Shown here piece after piece: positions 9,001-18,800 of a DNA stretch of 64,000 bases. This DNA is from Cryphonectria parasitica EP155. Lineage: Eukaryota > Ascomycota > Sordariomycetes > Diaporthales > Cryphonectriaceae. Where the stretch lies: positions 3,560,228 through 3,624,227 of the forward strand of contig NW_024468914.1 of assembly GCF_011745365.1 (NCBI RefSeq), read 5' to 3'. Below the pieces are notes generated by a model that was not told where the DNA came from, made no database searches, and saw only the letters and a program-made list of their open reading frames with translations. How positions within the stretch are numbered: the first letter of the stretch is position 1; every line of letters begins with the position of its first letter. The position numbers were made by a program, and so were the translations under genes.

Positions 9001-11679
9001 GACCGCGCGGGTGAATGACAAGATGGTATTTCCCCATTCTCTCACAGATGTTCCGTGGGCATCATTCTTCATGGCAATGGTGGTGTTTTGGTGTTCAAGG
9101 CTTGCAAGGAAGTCTTGGTTTGCGAGTGAGAGAAGCTCACTCACACCTGCGCTGCCCTCCATGTTCAGACGACAGAAAAGAACGTCGAGGAATGGGCCGA
9201 CAGCGTCTTGGATGCCTGCAAGGGGTGTCTGCCGGCGCGCGGTGACATATGCGAAGCATACATCGTCCGAGTTGGCGAAGCTTCTGAGGACGAGGCCCCA
9301 TGCGACTTGACAGATATTCGCAGGTGTAACCCCATACTGCCCGCAGAACGAGCTGAGAGCACCTGGCGATAGGACAGTCTGAGCTTGTATACTCTGAAGC
9401 CCAGATGTTTCCAAACTGTGACGCACGGGGAGGTATGAACCCTGCGCGTTGTCCATGTAACGTGCCCAGTAGGCCGAAGTAGGCGCTGTGTCTGCTTGGA
9501 GCTCGCCCGCCGTGAAGTCCAAGTATGGAAGAGCATCGTCTGTCTCAAGCGCGTCGAGATAAGAGAAACAGAAGTCTCTCATGAGAACTTCAGTCGACTG
9601 GCCATCGAAGAGAGCATGCGAGATGTCCAGTTTGACGAAGGCTCCTCCTTTTGGTGCTGGCGCAATTGACAGGCGGTGTTGTGGCTGGTGAGCCGCATAC
9701 GTAGGAAAGTCTGTGTCGTTGAAGATAGCAGTGGCGTCTGGATACGTGAGCACCCAGGGAGCGATGCTCTTCCAAACCACCTGATCGAATCTGCCAAGAC
9801 GTGTGTCGCTCTCAACAAATGTTGTGCGAAGTATGGGATGCCGAGCTATGATCTGAGCCCAATGGGCCTTGACGGCTTCGGGATCGAGTTTTGACCCTGG
9901 CACAAGGGCGTCGATACGCACTACAAAGCGGCATTGATATGCGTCAGGAGTCTTCCTCTGGCTGACGAGAAAGTTGTCTTGCATTGGTGAGCAGGGTCCG
10001 ATGGCCTGCAAGGCTGTCAGTGGATCAGGAGTGACGGATTGTAGCCTGGTGAAGAGGCTGTCGAGGGCGGGATAAGTGGCATGTAGTTGCGGGAAATCGC
10101 TAAGCGTTGGTGTGATTGGGGTATTGTTGAGTTCTTCAACGAGATTTGTCAAATTCTGTTTCGTCGCAGCAGCGAAGTCTTGGACTTTAGCTTCCTCTTC
10201 TGGACTGTTGCCGCCACGGATGGTCAACTTCAATTGCTCGTCCCAAACGTGTAGAAAGACCTGAATTGAACCGTTGTTGCGATCGATTTCAGCTGTAGAG
10301 GTCGAAGTGTTCCCCCACTGGGCATACACAAGTCTTTCCAGCTCAGAAGCCTTGGGATGGGCGTCGATTGGCAGAGTATCAGTACTGGAGACTTCTATAA
10401 CGAATGGGTTGTTGTCCTTGAATCTCCCGTTTCGCATTGTCGAATCAATTGTGTCCTCCAGTACACGCCGGAAGCTAGGTCTTGGGGGTACTGTTGACAA
10501 TATGGAGGCATCCTTAACGCTTCGCACCATCTCCATAGGAGTAATCTTCAGATCTGTAGAAGGGTTGGTAGACGGTGCTATTTCAAATAATACCGTCCCG
10601 TCGAAGGACCCCACGGTTTCCAACATGTCTGGATGCCCATGTCTTTTGTTGAACACGTGCCATAAATATGCAGGACCTTCTGATAGCTCGAATTCGAGAG
10701 CAGTAAGAAGAAGAGCAGCATTGATGATATCGACTGCGCTGGTGCGGAGCGCTTTGTGACAGCTGCCACCAAGAATCGCCTTACTTGTGGTTTCATTCAA
10801 CGAGATCGTCGTATCTTTTCGTTCCCAGCTCTCTCCCAAGGTAGTAAAACCTTCAGATTCCGTCATCATGCTATCTTCATCTGAATCCTGTCTAGTAGAA
10901 GGTAGCAGGAATGACAGAGTGTCTGTTGCGACAAGATTTGAGAAGCCAAAATCAGAAGTCGTTGCAGCCTCAGATCCAAGAGCGTCTTCAAGAGCAGTGA
11001 TGAAATCGCGGATGAGAATGCGCCACGAAGTCTGGTCGACGACATCGCTGCTGGCTGCAAAGACCAAGACTTTCGATGGTTCACAGAAAACCCCTCCGAA
11101 CACAGGCCCATCCCCGTGTCCGAGAGTCTTGCATACTTCCTCTACAGCTGCTGCGCAAACTCCCTCATTTCCAGCACGGATCTCCTTGAAGAGCCACGAA
11201 GAAGAAGTCCCGTTCGAGACGGGCTGCGCAGAGGAGACTGAATAGTCCGCCAGGTGAGATTGCGCTTGCAGAACCTTGTGCCGCTGAACGACAGTTTCCA
11301 GCGCAAGTCGAACACTCAACACGGGTACATGACTGTTGATCCTCAAGGCCAGCACCTGAGACGACCTCGTTGTCCCGCGGGAATTCCCCTCCTCTGATGA
11401 GTCTCTGCTCTGGTCGGTATCTGACTCTTTACCAGGTTGCGACTGAGCAATGTGTTGAATCAACTGTGACATGCTGATATCCCCCATCATCTCGGGAATC
11501 TTAATTTGGACTCCCTCAGCATAGCATTTTCCCATGAACTCGATGGCCGACAGCGAGTCGCCCCCTAGAGCCAGGAAGGACTTATCCGCGTCCAGATCTT
11601 CTGGGTCAACATCTAGAATATCGGCCGCCAGGTTGTGGAGCCAAACCTCCATCGAGCCGGTCTGTGACAGCGAGAGCAT
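1..11679 (-). CDS. Nonribosomal peptide synthetase, N-terminal 3,893 residues (3' end beyond window)
   Basis: One uninterrupted minus-strand frame runs from ATG 11679-11677 to base 1; no intron is needed and no stop occurs. Domain order, with approximate residues: T0 (10-80, LALGGDSLSA); degenerate epimerase-like domain (105-490, SSDVVDQTSWRIL where HHxxxD is expected); C1 (555-990, SHALFDGQS); A1 (1000-1525, TSGSSGKPKG, core YTFADS); T1 (GGDSV near 1588); C2 (1665-2080, HHSLFDGWS); T2 (GGDSI near 2167) with no A domain before it; C3 (2260-2690, THALIDAAS); A2 (2720-3250, TSGSTGTPKG, core FTFDPA); T3 (GGDSI near 3322); C4 (3400-3820, HHSIYDGWS); start of A3 at the edge. The enzyme assembles a peptide from thioester-bound acids. 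T0 without its own A domain suggests that an acyl starter arrives in trans, fitting the ligase, acyltransferase and PKS nearby. Release domain and total module number lie outside the window. Confidence 0.95.
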   Translation of the reverse strand, partial: MLSLSQTGSMEVWLHNLAADILDVDPEDLDADKSFLALGGDSLSAIEFMGKCYAEGVQIKIPEMMGDISMSQLIQHIAQSQPGKESDTDQSRDSSEEGNSRGTTRSSQVLALRINSHVPVLSVRLALETVVQRHKVLQAQSHLADYSVSSAQPVSNGTSSSWLFKEIRAGNEGVCAAAVEEVCKTLGHGDGPVFGGVFCEPSKVLVFAASSDVVDQTSWRILIRDFITALEDALGSEAATTSDFGFSNLVATDTLSFLLPSTRQDSDEDSMMTESEGFTTLGESWERKDTTISLNETTSKAILGGSCHKALRTSAVDIINAALLLTALEFELSEGPAYLWHVFNKRHGHPDMLETVGSFDGTVLFEIAPSTNPSTDLKITPMEMVRSVKDASILSTVPPRPSFRRVLEDTIDSTMRNGRFKDNNPFVIEVSSTDTLPIDAHPKASELERLVYAQWGNTSTSTAEIDRNNGSIQVFLHVWDEQLKLTIRGGNSPEEEAKVQDFAAATKQNLTNLVEELNNTPITPTLSDFPQLHATYPALDSLFTRLQSVTPDPLTALQAIGPCSPMQDNFLVSQRKTPDAYQCRFVVRIDALVPGSKLDPEAVKAHWAQIIARHPILRTTFVESDTRLGRFDQVVWKSIAPWVLTYPDATAIFNDTDFPTYAAHQPQHRLSIAPAPKGGAFVKLDISHALFDGQSTEVLMRDFCFSYLDALETDDALPYLDFTAGELQADTAPTSAYWARYMDNAQGSYLPVRHSLETSGLQSIQAQTVLSPGALSSFCGQYGVTPANICQVAWGLVLRSFANSDDVCFAYVTARRQTPLAGIQDAVGPFLDVLFCRLNMEGSAGVSELLSLANQDFLASLEHQNTTIAMKNDAHGTSVREWGNTILSFTRAVPAREYARAGLAFELLQRATPTDYDVSVNIDIGADNLDFNLDFWESKMDRPLAQSILGVFQEAISFVLRSGSQETIHKFSPLTEAHKAELGRSLGPSGENTFFACSEVCIHDLVQEIAARQPRSPAVCAWDGTWTFEQLVDSASALSRVLILEQSVKPDNTTVGICMEKSKWTVVAMLAVLMSGAAIVPVGADDPRAEELLRSANASFVLASHNTCDRVRAMSFPVIVVGDINSLKSTTAQENGDVRPLVAPDSPAWILFTSGSSGKPKGVVLEHRALSTSLLAQGKAFEIGPGVRTLQFAAYTFADSIPDIFGTLVMGGCVCAPSEEERTTDLARAMHKLLVNQATLTSTVAGLLLDPKEAPALRRLILSGEMPSTAVVKKWLPYTQVVNGYGQSEASVFACCGQITDPEDAANIGLPIAGRCWVVQPDDYNRLCPIGGPGELLIESPALARGYLNDTDRTASVFVDNPTFLEELAPSSSSSTSTPYPRRMYRTGDLVRQNSLNGTLTFLGRQDTQIKIRGQRVELGEIESTIAPLLPADTFSSVVVSLVKLSSPVQSEPKLVAALEVSSSLITSDEDTIRPLNPTELSLVLKTSMEMLQDTLLVKLPVYMVPGLFVPMTKLPVNASKKVDRRALQTILEAMDDAQIKALMLVDESQQQPRTETELQLQDLWAVAFSRPAESISIKEHFFQAGGDSVTAVRMVAAGRNVGIALTVADIFKYPRIEDLARVLEDVDDAATAQAAPGNDPQPFQLWEDHSDDDLLTLAAQCNVKVGQIEDVYPCTPLQEGLVAITAQRARADAYMVQRCYRIAEDVPLEGFQAAWERLVELITILRTRIAMSSRGVAVQVVVDEVVNWQQNHRGRSLFEYLQEDSQVPFDYGQPLTRVALINGGEPEDDHRYFVWSIHHSLFDGWSTVQTLNLLARLWTGQQLTSPPVPMSRFIQYLAHQDKEASRQFWKRHLHNVTSSRFPVLPHVEYQPSPIQKLTRQVTLDADRKSTVTTSTLLRATWAILLASYTGTQEAVMLLTLSGRNAPVPGILNILAPTLTSVPFRVSILPRQSLYDFLQEVQSRTTEMIPFEHTGLQNIRRLVPDLGGDFDPGHVFTVQASPPPEEGNSQAALTDRLERLGSDRDGLQSYALTLDCIIDQEDSSVTLEARFDADVLPSAHAESILAHFDYVLRELSSNGGRYSGKLIEDLDTAGQENLQSIRAQHHHQEALPSSTTITSNLENGENEKETNGNYPATALEQKLRQIWSEALSLPLRDIPYEGRRFVALGGDSIAAIRVVTLCRGQSISVSLRDVIQCQSISDLARHATSLEPVVKTPPNHQLRDSFFTRGTRSLSDFPIANLTPRDLETLAAPGTGFSLADVEDILPCSPIQQGILLSQIKSPQSYSIFQTFRLRPVGNQQKVNVQSLEQAWRQLQTRHSIMRTVFVDWLPDQDEFHQVVLRSPEADILLKTCPDDHDPVEYLETMAPFKEIRGQPPHRLTILQAADGLVYGRIETTHALIDAASFEILTRELLRGYESLPFTTPGTNYGSYVSYLRQRPAEQDLQFWTDLLSDVSPCLLPAAPPENTEGQNGNRPRPIEVPYISVVLDNLSTLQSMQKSEGVTLASIFELAWAIILATYTGTNDVSWGGLFNGRDIPVKDADLMVGPMINQTIHFIPLDWESTVGDAVRDVQRRFLDAFEHQRSSLAAIQHALKHMDGVFFNTLMSYRRQHNQSAGNVADSTHNHSLLLEPITTSDPTEYDITLHVLTDDHEIQVAVQYSPEFMSRPAAQGLLGHFVEVIQSLAEDPSRRIKDFARPSMKDLAKIQAWNHCNETQTEPQDTAHELVQQRLLMHPDRVAVDAWDGTLTGRELDEASNSLAGYLISEAQVTADTLVGFCMNKSKWAIVAMLGILKSGGAVVPFSVQEPLSRIEMTARSSGTKIMVGDKEHVARLEAFKSQGMRVIAVQDVLREVPTHTAAPPTASVSSDNIAFVMHTSGSTGTPKGVVVSHASLCASMKAWTKNPDVGFGPQARILQFTAFTFDPANHEILSGLYSGGCVCVPSEYDRFNNMDKFIQDFQITTATLTPSVARTITPEALPSLQTLVLMGEAVKPSDVEAWLDRGSSKLVNAYGPTECTIIVSVSRPLSVNHQAPIIGYPLENVKMWVTQPDDFNSLCPVGAPGELLVEGPLVANGYLHDAKQTAATFVTDPAFVKQLSYDGEQQYTNRRMYRTGDIVRQNQDGSLTYIGRRDNQIKINGQRVETSEIENAILRAASPDLVQMACVALVAPLGKTNTAEEPRLLAAVQIGTAYIASVSDEVSDGIETEFGLCKASTSLLLELDELRRSLLDILPSYMVPSVMVPFNKIPLTSAGKVDRPTVRHALSTLSEAQLNTILPITSATSMSKRSPSSSTERKLQSLWASVLQKAPEFISNDDDFFQVGGDSISAMKLVAAARRAQPPVILTVATIFQHPRLSDLAAAMDKETHSTNGFSSSPETQKADSAPFALLGRASPNLLDHQIGSLSEQCGVSPEDIEDVYPCAPLQEGLIAITTKRPDKYVLRRVFRIHGDVHVFKKAWEKLWESLAIMRTRIVPGKAGALQVVVREPVHWQYASSLAGYMEQDRSDHMTYGSRLCRIAIINDTSASGHKHVVWTMHHSIYDGWSMLRTMDMLTRLVRNEPVPQPVPMSRFIRYLQDQNEESTRLFWRKHLGSANVIKFPELPIDPSFLPQSTQHARRHISRRSREALGSVTTSNLLRAAWAVLLAAYAGTDTDEVIIMAALSGRQAPVDGILNMVGPTVATVPVRVQIPQQDSLPTFLSRVQQDAVDMIPHEHTGLQNIKRYVPELDEGLFTPAHLFTVQAVIEGDDEVLQPSSSTSEMATAVNGSAKILTSVEKDDRSDDAIQGYAFNMECTIITDKEIDVDIWFDQTTISASQVHRILEQYENIVQQLFRYSNDESRLVCQLSLISPEDHSQISTWNKTVPERTTQCIHEILQEIAARQPDAPAICSWDGDL

Positions 11680-13384
11680 TTTGGTTGGTATCGGCTAGGG
11701 TCTAAAAGCTTGTCGTCCTTATGAAAGTTGAGATTGTGGTGATGGCGATGAAGGACTTCATGGGCCGTTATCGAAAGACAGAACCACGTTGAGAATATCA
11801 AAGACAGACATGAAGCTTTGGTTTCTGGCCACCTCACAAGTCCTGGGTGTGAAGCCTGTCCGCTCCTCGTCGGCAAGGTGTAGCAGGATACTAAGTCATC
11901 TCAATGATTGCCTTCCCCCTTCCCCAATACAGACTTGCTGCAGACTCACGGATCCCAGCCATGGAGCTATTCCTTCTGCTGCCCAGTCGTCATTTCTCAT
12001 CCTACCAGAAACATAGTCAAGTCCCTATACTCAGCACAGTACAAGCCAACGATATTCTACGGTGGCAAGTATCCAGTGTCCTTCGTTAAACCGGGGTATT
12101 ACTAAGTCAGACCCGGTGTACAGTAAGCAACAATTCCCAAGCCCATCTGCACCAAGGATCGATGTCACCGTCCACATCTTAGTCTGTCGAGCTGAGGATG
12201 ACATGTTACGGAGTCATGGAGGGACCGAACTTGGCGGAGGATGCGCAAATAGAGAAAGAGAAAATCTAGGGCACGAGAGGGGGTGTGGTGGCGGCTCAGG
12301 TATGCACTGTCGATGATATGTTTCACCTTTTGTACGCGCACCCCCCCCCCCCTTCCTCCCCACCAACTTGCACACCGTGCACTTATGCCTATCGGTCCTT
12401 TCGCTCCTCTCAGTGACGAAACGGCTAGGCAACCATCAACTCGTTAGGCCGTGTAAGGTAGTCTTGATCTCAAAGCACCGAAGAATTACTAAAGAAAGTG
12501 AACAGTAGATTATAGGCTTAGGTGCCTGGTATTATTTATCATATACTCAAAGTTCGGAGACAGAAAGAGAGAGAAACCTGAATACGAAACTGAATCTATC
12601 AAAGACTCGCATTACGAGCAGAATCCGCATGTTTGAGAGGTTACAATATTAATACAAAAGTGTGAAAATAAGAATAGAAATTCACTGGCATATGTGATTC
12701 CAATTTCTAGAGTTCATTGATCTGGGAATTTTTGCATGAGCAATTATGAATTTACCGAGCATAATTTTCATTTCAGTGTTTCGCTCCTCAATCTGCATCG
12801 CCCAAATGCGCCCTTTGCATGACAAGCGAAATTCCTTCCTCGACCCAAGCGCGGGATGGCGCAATGTGAGTTCAACGAGCCGTACCGACTCGTCAGCTCA
12901 TATCTTACCACCACCTTCTAAGGTGAGGGGGGGTGTATCGAGTAGTCGTACTGACATTTGAATACTTGGCCAAGCACCCTGTCCGGATTGACCCATGTCA
13001 GATCAGCGTGAGATGTATTACTGGATAAATGCATAAAGTCTAGCCCCACAATATTCCTCAAGTACAGAGACCTCGAGCGGAAGGATCAAATCGTTGCGGG
13101 TCCATGCTCGACTTGCTTACCCATGACATCGTAATTACGGTATAGGAGGATCAAGTTGAGTTGAGGTCTCAGGCTGGGCGTTTTGTGATTTTGGCGTACC
13201 AAAGGCCTGGATCTAGGAAACCGAAGAATGCTGCTAAGTTCTTCTTTTCCTTAGTGTAGACGCTACAAGTAGGTGTAGCTTGTGTACTGTGCTGAGCATC
13301 TCCTCTGTCATCTTCCTCATCTTTACCCAAGGCTGCCATCAATTCATCCAAGTCACTCACGTCCAAGAAAAATAAAGTTGCATT
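11680..13384. promoter_or_regulatory. Divergent promoter region between NRPS and acyl-CoA ligase
   Basis: About 1.7 kb separates the NRPS start (minus) from the ligase start (plus). I see no coding sequence in it. It contains a C12 run at 12341-12352 and an AT-rich stretch around 12480-12780. A shared promoter would allow joint control of the two genes; no specific operator could be identified by eye. Confidence 0.5.
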
Positions 13385-15426
13385 ATGATCTTCAAGCCGG
13401 CAGAATGGCTGGGAGACTTCCCCTTCGAGCCCCCTTCGCAAACCCTTGTTGGAGATTTCGTATTTGGCCAGGACTGGCCTGGACAGGGAAAGGCTTCACC
13501 AGGACAGCTGGTGTGCGCGGCAACGGGCTCTACAGTGACCATAAAAGAGATTCACACGCGGGTTGAAGCTCTTGCCCGCAGCCTCTGCCATGAACTCGGC
13601 TGGCAGCCAAAACAAGGTTCGCCGTGGGACAAGGTGGTTGGAGTGTTCAGTCTGAATGCGGTGCGTAAGATCCTGGTCAAGTAACCTGGTGTTATCTACT
13701 CTCTGACAATGTCTTGAAATTGGACTGTAGATTGATTTTCTCACTCTGTGTTGGGCAATCCATCGTGTTGGGGGCATCTGTCTGCTGCTTCACCCCACTA
13801 GTTCGGCCACAGAGGTTGAGACTCATCTCAAAGCAAGCAAGCCTTCCGCTATATTCACGAACCATGCATTGCTCAAAACCTGCCTCGAAGCCACCAAGTC
13901 CTCGGGGCTCGTACCGGGAGAAAAGGTGTATATTCTGGATTTTCCAGGTGACGCGCCCAGAAATGAAAGCCTCTGCGGAGAATTGCCTCTGCACTCTGTG
14001 GAGAAGATGATCTCTGAGGGCCAATCCATGAGTTCCATCGATCCAGTCACTTGGGATGCTGATGAAGAGCGCGTGGCTTTCCTTTGCCCGACCAGTGGCA
14101 CGTCTGGCATGCAGGTATGCGCTGATATCAAACGATGTTCGGCCTCTTCACCGTGGCTTTTATGCTAAGTCTTCGGATTCATAGAAACTGGCCATTGTTA
14201 CGCATCGTGGAGTCATCGCCAATCTGATGCAAGCTCGCATTCACGAGGCTGCCTCTGGGCGATCTGACCAGAAGGATATCGCTCTTGGTATTCTCCCGCT
14301 CACCCACAGCTATGGACTCATCACTCAACAGGCCATGTTGTGGCGTGGAGACACACTGGTCTTGCATCCGCGGTTTGAGATGCAGTCCACGCTGAAGTCG
14401 ATCATGCAATTCAAGATCAACCGGCTGTATATTGTGAGTATATCTTCATACGTCACAAGATTACAGCGTAATAAATAGCAGAGGAAAACCCAAGGGCGCT
14501 GGAAATCTCTCCCTTTAATGTCCACTAACATGAGATTCACTAGATTCCACCAATCCTTGCTGCTTTGGCCAACAACCCCTTCCTCCTCGACATGGTCGAC
14601 CTGTCGTCTGTTGATTCCATCGTCACAGGCGCGGGTGGCCTCACGAAGGAGCTTAGCGAGAAGATCGGGAAGCTCCGTCCTAATTGGAAGATGCTGCCAG
14701 CCTACGGCTTGACTGAGACTGCCGTCATGGCTTCCTTCACGAGCACCCGCTCCATCTTCGTTGGTTCGTCGGGAATCCTCTTCCCGCGATACCGAGCGCG
14801 TCTTATTGATGCCGAGGGCAGAGAGGTGGAAGGATATGGTGAGCCGGGAGAGCTGCTCCTCGAATCGCCCACCATCTTCAAAGGCTACGTAGGCGATGAG
14901 GAGGCCACCAAGGCGGCTTTTGAATCTCCTGGCTGGCTCAAGACCGGTGACGTTGCGATGTTCCGCACTGCACCTGATGGAACGGAACACCTGTTTATTG
15001 TGGATAGGCTCAAGGACATGGTCAAAGTCAAGGTATGTTTACCCTCTTTCCTTGATGGTGACTCCTTTATGTGTGTGCTGTTATCGTCGTTAAACGAGTA
15101 GACTGACGAATATGGAATATCTGCTATAGGGATTGCAAGTGGCATCATCGGATATCGAGACTTGTCTTCGGCTGCATCCAGACGTTGCAGATGCGGCCGT
15201 CATAGGCGTGCCACACGACAGAGATGGCGAACGAGCCAAGGCGTTCATTATTCGATCGCCGGCGACGGTTGACAAGGAAGAAGAGGCACTCAAGAAAGAT
15301 ATTGCTAAGCATGTTCAGGATAACCTGACTGAGCCGCATTGGCTTCATCGTCGTGTCGAGTTCGTGACCGACTTCCCTAGGAATCAAGCAGGGAAAGTCC
15401 TCAAGTACAAGTTGAAGGGGTTGTAA
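13385..15426 (+). CDS. Acyl-CoA ligase (4CL-like, ANL superfamily)
   Basis: Exons 13385-13660, 14185-14433, 14544-15032 and 15130-15426 plus 13731-14114 (second in order) join in frame to 564 residues; all four introns have GT..AG ends. The protein is an AMP-forming ligase that converts a carboxylic acid to acyl-AMP and then to an acyl-CoA thioester. Visible motifs are the P-loop PTSGTSGMQK (near residue 212), PAYGLTETA, the ATP-binding aspartate in WLKTGDVA, the hinge DRLKDMVKVKG and the catalytic lysine in NQAGKVLKYKLKGL at the C-terminus. No peroxisomal SKL-type ending is present. It is transcribed divergently from the NRPS, so the likely substrate is the free polyketide acid made by the PKS at 27-36 kb; that assignment is inference from emericellamide-type clusters. 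Confidence 0.9.
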
Positions 15427-15885
15427 GGAGATTTGCGTTGATGAGACAGTCCCAGGATGAAGAGTGCACAGTATGCATAGCTACAATCAATTGCTTGCCA
15501 ATGACTGGGTGGCTCAGTCATCGTTCAACCTGAGATAGATTGATCAGAATGCTACTTTCATGAACATGAAATCCTATTATGTGAGCTCGGTTTCACTGAA
15601 GTATGAAGTCGCCATCACTATGGTTTTCAGATGGGACGAAAGGAAGGGCGAGATTGTTTGTGGATCATGGTATTTATTTATTATATCATTCGGTACCAAT
15701 ATCTATCATTAGATCAGTTCTCGGTCTATTTTGTAGCAAGATATAAGGTACATGCAGCATCGGGACACAGGCAATCGCTTTGGTGCATAATTCTCCATCG
15801 GCAGACTCATATCTCTGAATTCAAATTGTAGAGCAGTCAGGTTCGGCATCTCCATTTTTAGATAAGGGGTAGCAATATGTGTTCC
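15427..15885. other. Convergent 3' intergenic stretch
   Basis: This is 459 bp between the stop of the acyl-CoA ligase (plus) and the stop of the ABC transporter (minus). It is AT-rich and must hold both 3' ends. No ORF of note is seen. Confidence 0.4.
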
Positions 15886-18800
15886 TTAAAATGAGTCAAA
15901 CATTCTGCGGAACCTGGAATTGTCATCCTCCCAAAGTATTTCTGTATCATCATACTCGACAAATCGGCCATCCTCTATTACGAGTACCCGGTCACAGGCC
16001 AGCAGATCGTCAAGCCTGTGTGAGATCATGAGGACCGTACGAGAATTGAAATGATTCACAAATGTCTCCCTCATGATATCTGCGTCTTCCGCATCCAATC
16101 TGTGTGCCCCAGTGTGAGTAAATAGTTTGATCGTAGACGCGGAGAGAATTTGAAGATTATCGGAGACGTGGCAAAATCTTCAGTAATGTACTTACGCGCT
16201 CGTGAGCTCGTCCACAGTAACGATATTGCCTTCGCGGAGCAGAGCACGCGCCAAACTCAGACCCTGTCGTTGACCGCTAGAGAAGGTATACTCGTCGACA
16301 AGGGTGTCCAGACCGTTGTCGTACATGGAGCTGCTCCACAGATGAGCAGCCTGAAGCGCGGCGATCAACTCTTCATCAGATTTTGTGTTGGACGGGTCCA
16401 AATTATACCGCAGACTACCAGGGAGTAAGAAAGCGTCTTGCGGTACATTGACCAGACTGTCTCGAACACGCCGGACCGGAACTTGCTGAGTGTCGACTCC
16501 GTCGATCAAAATAGTGCCGCTTTCGGGATCAAGGAAACGGTACAGAGTTGCTAACAGAGAGCTTTTCCCACTACATGCCGTGAATTATCAGCCGAAAATC
16601 CTCGTTCTCAGATATCCTTGACAGAGAGATGGGATAACGAAGTTGGCAGGGTCATATCTAACCTTCCGCTTCGACCACAGATTCCCACAGTGGTGCCGGG
16701 CTCGACCACAAAGCTTAGTGTATCTAACACTCGGCCGGCGGTTTTGCTGTTGCACATGATTGATTAGCAAGACAATGAACTCGGTCGCCATATCATTGTG
16801 AATGCTCAGCCACGACATACCCGTACGAAGCACAGACGTCACGAAACTCGATTCTGCCCACCTCTGGCCACTGTGACGTCGTAAGGAGCGCCTTGTCGCT
16901 ATCATCCCCTTCCATTGGGGTGTTTTTTGAATAGTCTCGAATCCTGAGAACAGCCTGTAAAGCTGTCTCTATCTGCGTCCACGAGACAAGCAAGGTATTC
17001 AGGTTGACGCCAAAACTGACAATGCTCGTCAGTGCGACACCGAGAAACCCGCCTGTGGCGCTCCCTTGTAGGCGATTGGTGATGCTGACCAGTAAGATGG
17101 CAACAATGGCCACCATGAGGTCAAGGACGAAGCCCAGCCAGACCTGGACGCAGTACATTAGGTAGAAAGGCCGCTGCGAGCTGTCGAGGATGTTGAGCGC
17201 CATGGTCTCGAAGTGTGTCGTCCAACCAGCGCTCTGGATCGTCTTGAGCCCGGCCATTGTATCCGAGACGTGTGAGATCAACGGTGCTTTGGCCTCGATA
17301 TCTAGAATGCGAAGTTGCCGAGAGGTTCGTAGATAGAAGGCCTGTACCAGATAACAGAAAAGTAGGAAAACAACCATGACAGCAGCCATGTATTTAGATG
17401 ATATAGATATGATCACAGCTTGGACTATGATGGAGAGCATGTAGAAGGTTGTGTTGAAGCCGGATATTGGAACATCGGTATCTACAATGGTTAGATCCTG
17501 GCTGAATCTGAAAATACTTGTCAGTTTGTTTCATTGCCTAGCGTCGTCAGGGGAGGGTTAATTCACAAACCTGTTTAGAATGCTGCCAATGCTTTGGTCG
17601 TTGATGAATACAATGGAAGCTCTATGAGACAGTTAATATGGAAGCCATCATAATTTCCATCGCACACTTTTCGATCGGTCCATTTTCACTTACCTGAGTG
17701 TGGTCACTAAGAGAGCTTGATGGAGAATGCGAGCTGATTGAGGAACCATTTTGAGTAAGAAGTATCTGCACCATCTCGAGTCAGTGATATCTCGAGTGTA
17801 CATTGCTGATCTGAGAATTAAAAGCAAAACTTACGATCCACCTGAAACGAGGAAAAGTAAGGCAAGCCCTCCCATGAGCACGTATATACCGTAGTAGGTG
17901 GCAGAGCTTAGTCCATCGTGGTTCACATTTGCCTGAGCCCACAACGCAATCCAGATCTCTGTTATCGGTGTTTCATCAGCCTGGAAGCCTTTTATATTCT
18001 ATTGGCAGACGTCAGAGTGAAATATACATACGAGGGAGTTGAAGACCTATCACCATCAAAAAGGTAAACACCACTAGAATTAAAGTGCTACGTCGACCGA
18101 TCGAAAGCACGTAGTAGCTGTATGCCTGCCAGTCACCACTGGCCTTTTGCTTGTCTGTGTTGTCGCCAGATTGTTCTTTTTTAGTACCGGGGCCGTCATT
18201 TTCTGCACGTTGCATTGGCATAGCCCAGGTGTCCATCGGCATGCCAGGTAGACCAAGAGCAAAGGCTATGTCTGCCGGAACATTTCTGCTATCCACAGTT
18301 GCCACGGGTGAGAGGTCAAGAGAGGATCGAAGTGTGTTTAGAGAGTCCCGTGGCAGCCGCTTCGATATGATGCCGTTGTCGACGTCAAATATGTCGTCGG
18401 CAAGGCTTAGCCCGGCATCTTTAGGGTTGTTGTATCGTAAGCTTCTTATCCCTTATATGACTAACTGCTTGTCTGTTTCTCATAACGTATATGCTTACCA
18501 TGGACGGAGGAGAATATTACTGTCCTTCCTTCTCGACGAAAAAGGCCATTAACACCGGATAAACTCTTCCATACCGTCTTAGACGTCTCTGGATCGAGCC
18601 CGCTCAAGACATCGTCCAGGATGAGCAAGTCCAGCCCGCAGTATACTGCTCTGGCCAACGCCTGTTGGTGTTTCGAATGTCAGTTCTCTCAGCTCTACAT
18701 TGTCTGTGTACTTCTTAAGCGGTTAAGGAAAGGAGGGAAAGAATTACAGCACATGCTTAAATGGGAAGGAGAGCTTTACCACTCGTTTCCGCTGCCCGCC

